DNA of 64,000 nucleotides, from the NCBI RefSeq assembly GCF_022581195.2, contig NC_061461.1:4526001-4590000 (forward strand). Reading direction: 5' to 3'. Positions within the stretch are counted from its first letter, which is position 1. Each line of letters begins with the position of its first letter. The notes under the pieces are model-generated. The model was given only the letters and a program-made list of their open reading frames with translations. It searched no databases and was not told the origin of the DNA. A program made the position numbers and the translations under genes. This DNA is from Helicoverpa zea (taxonomy: Eukaryota; Arthropoda; Insecta; Lepidoptera; Noctuidae). Shown one piece after another: positions 57,247-64,000 of the stretch.

Positions 57247-60200
57247 ATCAAACAAATAACCAAACATGGCATGTAGCCGCCATATTTATACGATCTGTGC
57301 CACAAAGTGTTGCCCCTCGCTTTATTTCTTTGTTCGCCACTTGAAAAGTGATAGAAAGGGCAATATTGTCACTTTCATCGTTTATATTATGTTAAGCCTA
57401 CAATTCATTGCTGTAACGTTGGGTTGGAGTGAGAAATGTGTTTATAGTGTACCTTAGAGGTGTGGTCTATGAGACTTTTGAGTCATTTTATATCTTGTTT
57501 GGATGTAAAATATTTGCGCTGTGGAAATAACTTTGATTATAATAGTTTGTAAACGTCAACTGAGAAAAGATGCTTTTTGAAGACGATTAGGTATGAACAA
57601 GTCAGACGTGAGTTTTGGCTTTGTATATGAAAATGTCGGTAGGTTCTTTTATTTATATAAAAATCCGAACTATTCCTACAACACAACAAAAAAAGAAAAC
57701 AGATTATAAAATAATCCCTTCACACTTGACGTAGCCGATCAAAGTAGGAAACGCCGGTCACACAAAATGTTAATGCGTACGTTATCTAAAGACAGGGGCC
57801 TCTCATCACAGAAAATATTTACCAAACATAAAATCACGGGCACCGTGGAAGACATTTATCGAGATAAAGAACAGATAAAGTCTAATTAACTAGAATTACA
57901 TTAAGGCTTATTAAGGTGTTATTAAACTCGGAAAAAGGTGTCCGGCCCATGTTTATATATCAAACGTCCAATCTATAGGAAATATTTTGGTATATTCGTT
58001 CGTTGAAACCCATTAATTGCATGAGGTTCTAATTAATAAATTGTGTGTAAGGCGGGTGTTACACGGTAAGCGAAGCAGTGTGATGCCAAAAGCTATGTAT
58101 TAACTATTTATATATACGGTTTTATAATTTTCTAGAAAGCGTCAGCGGGACTAGACTGTACCTATTATTTGAAAGCTTAAGTCGCGAATTCTAAATAAGA
58201 AAGAAAAAAAATATATGTAATACAATTTATTTAAAACATAATAATATATAAAATGTAGAGGTTTGCCATGGTTTAGGAATTAAAACTAATCTTCCAAACA
58301 CGTTAGTTAGACAAATGAAGATCTTGATTTATTCTGATTAGAAATCGAAACGCAACGAATTAGATTTACCATTCAGATAAGCTCGTATCGCGATTTATCG
58401 CTTAACAGAAATACGTTTCATTACACGTATTGATATCATCGATGCAATTACCTAAATCGAATGATCGGTATCAGTTGTCAATTGGTTTAGAATCGCACAT
58501 CGAACCTCGGTACAGTAATTGACTAATTTGATAGGAATACGGATTAATTCGCCCGAAAATTAAACTCGATATACGATTTACAAACAATACTTGGCACATA
58601 TCTAAATGGACGTGATTTGATTCTAGCCAGAATCGATACCTATAAATTATTATGAGCATCGATTTATTATTAGGTATCGATTTCCGCAGACTTAAAAATG
58701 AATGATTACCAAAGATTATGATGACGAGGTTGTGATGCCAGATTTACCAACTGCAGTTTTTTTAACTGACAACATCGAATATTCTAGCAGCTAGCTTATT
58801 TGCTGCACTAATCGCGTTGTTATTGACGAGTACTTCACGTGCAAGTTACATGTATGCTATTCTTGTTAGCTGGCGGCATAGTCGTTAAAGCCTGGCTGAA
58901 ATTATTTCTCAGTACTCTTTACTTCGAGCTTACCTATCAACTGTTTGTAATTGCAACTGTGAAAGTGGCGTTATTGTAGTGGGAAATTATTGAGAAATAT
59001 TTATTTTTAAAACCTTTAGATATAGGGTTGTTATTTTGAGAGGAAACTTTTATCGTATCATCTTCATCATCATCTGCAACGTATGTCTCGAAATTCATAA
59101 GTTACATTTATAACATTTGCAGAAGGCCTTTAACTTTGCAACCTTTAAAGAACCTGTGAAGCCTCACCACGACATTTCCACCAAACCGTTATTTCCTTCT
59201 ACAATAGAAACTCCACGAAGTACCCATCACGTTACAAATAAATCAAAACGTCATCGCTCAAACGAGTGGGGCTTTCAACGCAATTACCTGTAGTGACGGA
59301 CTGCACACAAACTGCGCAAAGAGCCCACTTTATAACGTGCTGTAGCACTGGCGAATACTTCACTGTTATTATTGAGTTGCTCGCTACTTTTGAATTTGTT
59401 TTGTTAGATGCTCAAGAAGATGGGGTGACCAACAGTTTTGAGCTGTTCAAAGTTTGCTGAAAAGGTTAACTTTTCTTCAAGTCAAATTATGAAGGGAGTA
59501 TCTTTTCTATTTTATAGCTGTAACTACATAGTAAGCCGTTCGTTGTCTACAATAGTGCTATTGAACTTGACTTCATTTTATAAGATAGAGCCAATTCCAT
59601 CTGCTTACCGTCAAATACCAGCCGGCCAGTATCATTGCCAACAACCTCTAATTTACAACGACACTCAACTACCACTGCTCTGAAATCGGAATTGACATTC
59701 AAAATATTAGGAGTCACGCGTTACACATTCCGATTCGATACTACAATCGCCTTCGAGCCATCAATGACGGAATAACCATCCAGTATTGAAGGTAAGGGGT
59801 AATTTGCAAACGTCTGGGGCTCGTGTGAGGAAGAAGTGTGTAATCACGGCAGACAACACTGCCTAGCATTACTTTGAATGGGTTTTGGAAAACCGTCAGC
59901 TGGTAGTCTGTCAATTGCGAATAACTGATGCAGTTATAGAAAGTGGCGGAGATTATTTGTTGGAGTCTTTTGAGTGATAATTTGAAGGAAGCATTTTAGG
60001 AGGTAAATCTGCAATTTTAAAGCAAGGAAATTCTAGTATTTTCTGATTGCGTGCATCCTACACTTAAAAGTAAACTCGTGGCAGAGGCTAATCTAAGGCA
60101 CGTGATAAAATTGTAAACCTGGCTTAGATAAACTCCTGACTTAAGATAATTAAGTTAATGCTTTTAAGTATAGATACAAGTTAATCTTGTTAGTTTAAGT

Positions 60201-61739
60201 TTTAAACTTACATAAACTTTAAAATGTAAATACCGAGAAATGCTTCTAGAACCAGCTCAGCTGGTGTTCCTTTAAGAACACGCTGGGCTTAAAGGAACTA
60301 AATAAGTAAGACTGAAAGTAATGTTGTCCGACTCACAAACTTACAACATAATACTTTCTTTAACTTCCGAACTTATCCGTTTTCATACAATCTTAATTAA
60401 ATTCAAGCAAATTAGTTGGTACACAAACTCAGTTACAGAGATCACGGTGCAAATCCGAGCTCACGTACCTACCGACTCTTTCAACAAAGCGAAACAATTC
60501 CCAGGAACAAACTAACGAAGCCAGTTAGCATAACAATATTCGTGTCTCGCTCCTATACACACATATATACCGGATTGTTCTTAAATAACTACGTGGCTTT
60601 TATGTAAATAACCCCTTCCTGCCTCGGGGTGTGTGCTGATATTAAAAAGCTTTTGTTAACTTCCAGCAGTTGGGCTATCTTGTCTTGTGGCGTAACTGTT
60701 TCGTCAACTTTAAATGGTGATGCACTTTTCGCGAAATTACTATGCAAAAACATTTTTTCTAGGAAAGACAACAACCGTTATATCGAATCACTTAAGCGTG
60801 TGTATTAGAATTGCTTCGTTTGGAGAGCAAAATCTCATAAAACCGTTAGTTAAGGCGATAAAGCAGCAATCCCCCCGTTCACTCCGCTAATATTGATCGC
60901 AAGAAACTCCAAGACGATCTAGAAAGAAATTTACAGAGACACCATTAAAATCTTTGTCATCAAGCTACATAAAACTGAAACTAAGTACTCCGTACAATAT
61001 TAAAGGATATTGAGATATTAAACAAACAAAGCAAGAAAACAACATGCCGGAGCTTAATTTACATTTTGTATATTTAGTAGACAGACTCCGTCATTTACTC
61101 AATGACTCGAGGAGACAATATTGACAAAAGACTTTTGCTCAGTAATGCAGAAAATATGCAAAACGAGATGCGGCGGACTACCAATTTCGTCCTTGTGTGG
61201 TCCGCTACTGGAACAAAATATTTCCATATTGAATATGGGAAGCGGTTGAAAATGAAAAATTCGTTAATGAAAACGAAGGAATAATTTCAAATGCGAAGCT
61301 TTTAGTTATCCTTTTAAACTTACCATTGAGTAGTTGGATTTAACTTTAGCCATTAGCACCGCTCTGTCGGTAGACGAAAGCAAACAATTTACAGGATTTG
61401 TTTGCCGACGCTAATTTTAAAATTAACATCGTGAAATACAACAAACGTGCCTTGCACTCGGACCACCATGGTCGAGTCGCTTAACGCCAGGGCATGCGTA
61501 CTGCGAAAACTATTCATTACAAACATTGGTAACATAACCTGCCAACGGATGTAAGTACTTGAAATTTAGATCAAGTTTATGTAAAATATGACGATCATAG
61601 CCTTTTTCTATGTTTTGGTTATTGTATGAGTAGGAATACATCTGTTTTACAATCGCAGGGGCACTGCATGTTTGATGCGCATATAAAAACATATCTATCA
61701 TTTTGAAGGATCTATCTTCGGATGTTTAGGTGATCTTCA
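57247..61739. other. AT-rich stretch without recognisable gene
   Basis: Frames of up to 81 codons (59438-59683 plus) are unrecognised. A hairpin at 60251-60298 is listed separately. A donor-like GTAAGCTC on the minus strand near 58930 follows a 23-base segment bounded by TTTCACAG, too short to call. No transposon termini were found. Confidence 0.5.
60251..60298. repeat. adjacent hairpins around CCAGCTCAGCTGG
   Basis: ACCAGCTCAGCTGGT (60251-60265) is palindromic except for its centre. GTTCCTTTAAG (60266-60276) pairs exactly with CTTAAAGGAAC (60288-60298) around an 11-base loop. The two stems abut. No flanking duplication is evident. It is possibly a small MITE relic. Confidence 0.55.
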
Positions 61740-62148
61740 CATTGCCCCGCATCACGCTGCATCTTGCGTGTCGACGCACCTACGCGCGTTCCTGCGGGAG
61801 TGCAGATCTGCATCATAGTGCGGGTTTTTCGCGCACTCACGCGCGTAGGTGCGTTTAGTAGATTCACGCACGGTGGCTCTCATAGAGTTCCATTTTCAAA
61901 TATACACGTCACGCTCATTCAAAATCACGCGCGGCACTGCGGGATTCAGTGTGCCATACCTTGCGTCTCGCCCCGCACCTACGCGTGGGGGTGCGTGTTT
62001 CTCCGCGTGTATGCGCATGATCCGCATGAACGCGCGTGGATGCATTTTCAGTGTGTTGGACTATGCGTGTTTTCCATACAAACGGAGATATTTACAAGCA
62101 ACAGAAAAAAACGCATCCACGCACTACGCTGCATCATGCGGGGCAGTA
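61740..62148. mobile_element. GC-rich TIR MITE (TGCCCCGCAT ends)
   Basis: The left end reads CATTGCCCCGCATCACGCTG. The reverse complement of the right end reads TACTGCCCCGCATGATGCAG, a match over about 20 bases with a few differences. The interior is CG-rich and holds GCACCTACGCG-type units near 61778, inverted near 61842 and direct near 61975, plus GCGTGGATGC/GCATCCACGC in opposite orientation near 62032 and 62113. The 148- and 100-codon frames here follow from this composition. TGATCTTC and TGATAATC beside the two ends match at six of eight bases, a possible worn 8-bp duplication. hAT is plausible but unproven. Confidence 0.65.
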
Positions 62149-64000
62149 TGATAATCGCCTTAAAGCTATTTAAAAACCTTTATGATCACCTGCTATTTAA
62201 AATATCCTAACAATAGAAGATACTTCAAAAATACGCACTCGGAAAAAATGTGCTTAGGAGTAAGACTTTTATAAAGAATACTCCACTCTTTTGATTTTTT
62301 TTCCAAACTAGTTTATTCTCATAGCTTTACCCAGCATACAATTTCCCAGCACTTTTTGCTACTTCATTATTATCATCATCAAATATAATAACGTACTTTA
62401 CTCTAAGTTTATTTAAGTTATTCGCCTTGATATCATCTTCGTCTAAGTTGGAATCTTAATGTTCAGCATATTTAACTTTAGAGTCACGTTCCTTAAACAT
62501 TTCTGCATCCATTTTAATTTAACTATTATGAATGAAATATTTTGACTCAAACTTTACGGAGATTTAAGATCTTTCTATCATAGTTAATAGTTTGTTCAGA
62601 GTTACTTTAATGGTTAGTGTAGACATTAGCTGAATTATAACGATGTTTAGAAAACTATAATATTTGTAGCGTAATTAAATGTCTAGGAATTCTTTTGTTA
62701 AGTGGTATAATGATCTAAAATAGGACGATAAAGTATCGGATGTTTCGGTACCATAAAATATACAGGATTAAGTTTTACTCGGGAATCTTGGTATGCATAT
62801 AGTATAGGCTTTTTATGTGTTTTTGTGTAAAGCAAATTACTTATAAATAACAGCGAATAAAATGGAATGGATGTATCATGAAAATTTGCAAGTAGTCAAA
62901 TTACATAGCTAAAAGTAATTTTCAAATCAAGAAGCGATATACATACCAGGCAAAATCAATAACATTTAACTGTATATAAAATTACAGCTATTACAATTTT
63001 CTCATATTATTTGATAGTATAATTATTAAATAATTATTAGTCTTACGTCGGCATCATTAAACAAAGTTGTTTAATTTCAGGAAGTCTGATTCTGTTGGTA
63101 CCTACAACCTCGAGGTTTAGAGTAATTTTGTTTTGAGGTGTACTTTTACGAAACCTGATATACGTTTACTTTGGTTACTCGGAGATAATTACTTTAATGA
63201 AGGCAATCTTTGGATTTCGTTGATTTATTGATTGCTACAGTGTATGTACTTTGTACGGTGGTTATTTAGATTTTTAAGGACACGCTTCGAAAGAATCTTG
63301 GTTTTGTAGTTTTTTTGCATTGCAGAAGAAAATCATACCTATGTAATTGTTTGCATGGTATTATTTCATTATTTCAATTGAACTAGTTACAATAGTTTGG
63401 CCAGTTTTTTTTAAAATGCTGGGTAAATTATTATTATGTTCCCTGTGCTAAAGAAAAACTGAATGTTAGGTAACTCATAACGCACTGCCATACATGGCAC
63501 ACGGATGCTCACATTCCTGCAGTAAGTATTGCCAGTTTCTCTTAGAACAAGCCTGTATTTACTATAGACCTCACGTTTCACGATACCTCTGCACTCATTG
63601 TATGTCCTACAATGTATTCTCAATTCTCATCACCGCGAAACGCTCAAAAGATTATATTGTTGATGTCTAACGCTCAATTTTCCAAGGCGTGCCGCTTAGC
63701 AGTTGAGCGTAGAGATCCTCTATTACCGGAGCCGTCACAGCACACCGCCTCAATGTATACGGAAGCTCAATTTAATTACACAAGACCGTTATAACGACGC
63801 ACTAGTGGTCAGACTCTCATCGTCTATATCGTATTAATCATTGACTCGCTTGATTTATGTGATAATTCTATGGGATAGTATCTATCCCTAGTGTTATTAA
63901 GATGCAACTTTCGCGACTCGATGCACCATCTATAGACTAACACCTCGATAACGAAATGAGTTATTGTGCTTGATGCATCTTTTCGATGTGGAATCTGTGT
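62149..64000. other. AT-rich stretch without recognisable gene
   Basis: Short frames such as 63411-63623 minus and 63612-63794 plus show no recognisable domain. No repeats with clear ends were identified. Confidence 0.5.

Noticed and set aside
61764..62210. 148-codon frame rich in Arg, His and Cys
   Set aside because: It lies almost wholly inside a CG-rich MITE. Low stop-codon density from composition explains it, and a second frame is open over the same bases.
1..64000. CRISPR array, tRNA or rRNA genes
   Set aside because: No regularly spaced direct repeats with unique spacers were seen, and no convincing tRNA A and B box pair or rRNA segment was recognised on either strand by eye.

Overview
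This window looks like non-coding nuclear DNA from a moth or butterfly (Lepidoptera). It is AT-rich, has almost no long open reading frames and no bacterial-style genes, and is studded with short decayed transposable elements. Several repeat types resemble ones I associate with lepidopteran genomes: about 200-bp ACTAGC...TTAGTATAG retroelement tails, a SINE ending in a (GAT)n tail, an (ATTTG)n-tailed non-LTR end, and MITEs built on a CTTTTAGTCGGCCGA terminal repeat. The window is best read as intergenic or intronic sequence. No complete conserved host gene could be recognised.

Layout. 1-12.8 kb: mostly unannotatable sequence with one candidate promoter near 1.94 kb, an ACTAGC-type tail at 6.2 kb, a tiny truncated RTE insertion at 6.8 kb and a CR1-like tail at 10.4 kb. 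12.8-13.2 kb: a MITE with a second, TA-flanked MITE nested inside it. 15.07-16.04 kb: a 969-bp element with P-element hallmarks (terminal inverted repeats starting CATAGA, a perfect 8-bp target duplication, and a broken two-exon THAP domain inside). 23.1-24.6 kb: a 1,481-bp hAT-type element with a perfect 8-bp duplication, containing the decayed 3' ends of two unrelated non-LTR retrotransposons. 29.6 kb: a second copy of the 12.8-kb MITE, which supplies the empty site for the nested insertion. 31.1-31.6 kb: a 186-codon ORF, longer than expected by chance but unrecognised. 36.9-38.1 kb: a 1.27-kb inverted-repeat element carrying a nested SINE and a GC-rich block. 39.5-41.6 kb: two small exon-like islands with splice and poly(A) signals. 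51.4-52.4 kb: two long fold-back hairpins and a diverged duplication. 54.6-55.2 kb: a two-exon THAP-domain gene or gene remnant. 57.0-57.2 kb: a 28-bp SINE insertion with a perfect 15-bp duplication, and a perfect 21-bp hairpin. 61.7-62.1 kb: a GC-rich MITE.

The clearest biology is transposon history: nested insertions, readable target duplications, and two THAP domains sharing a phase-2 intron at the same place. Most calls below were made by eye from visible termini, duplications and motifs. Family names for unassigned repeats are deliberately generic.
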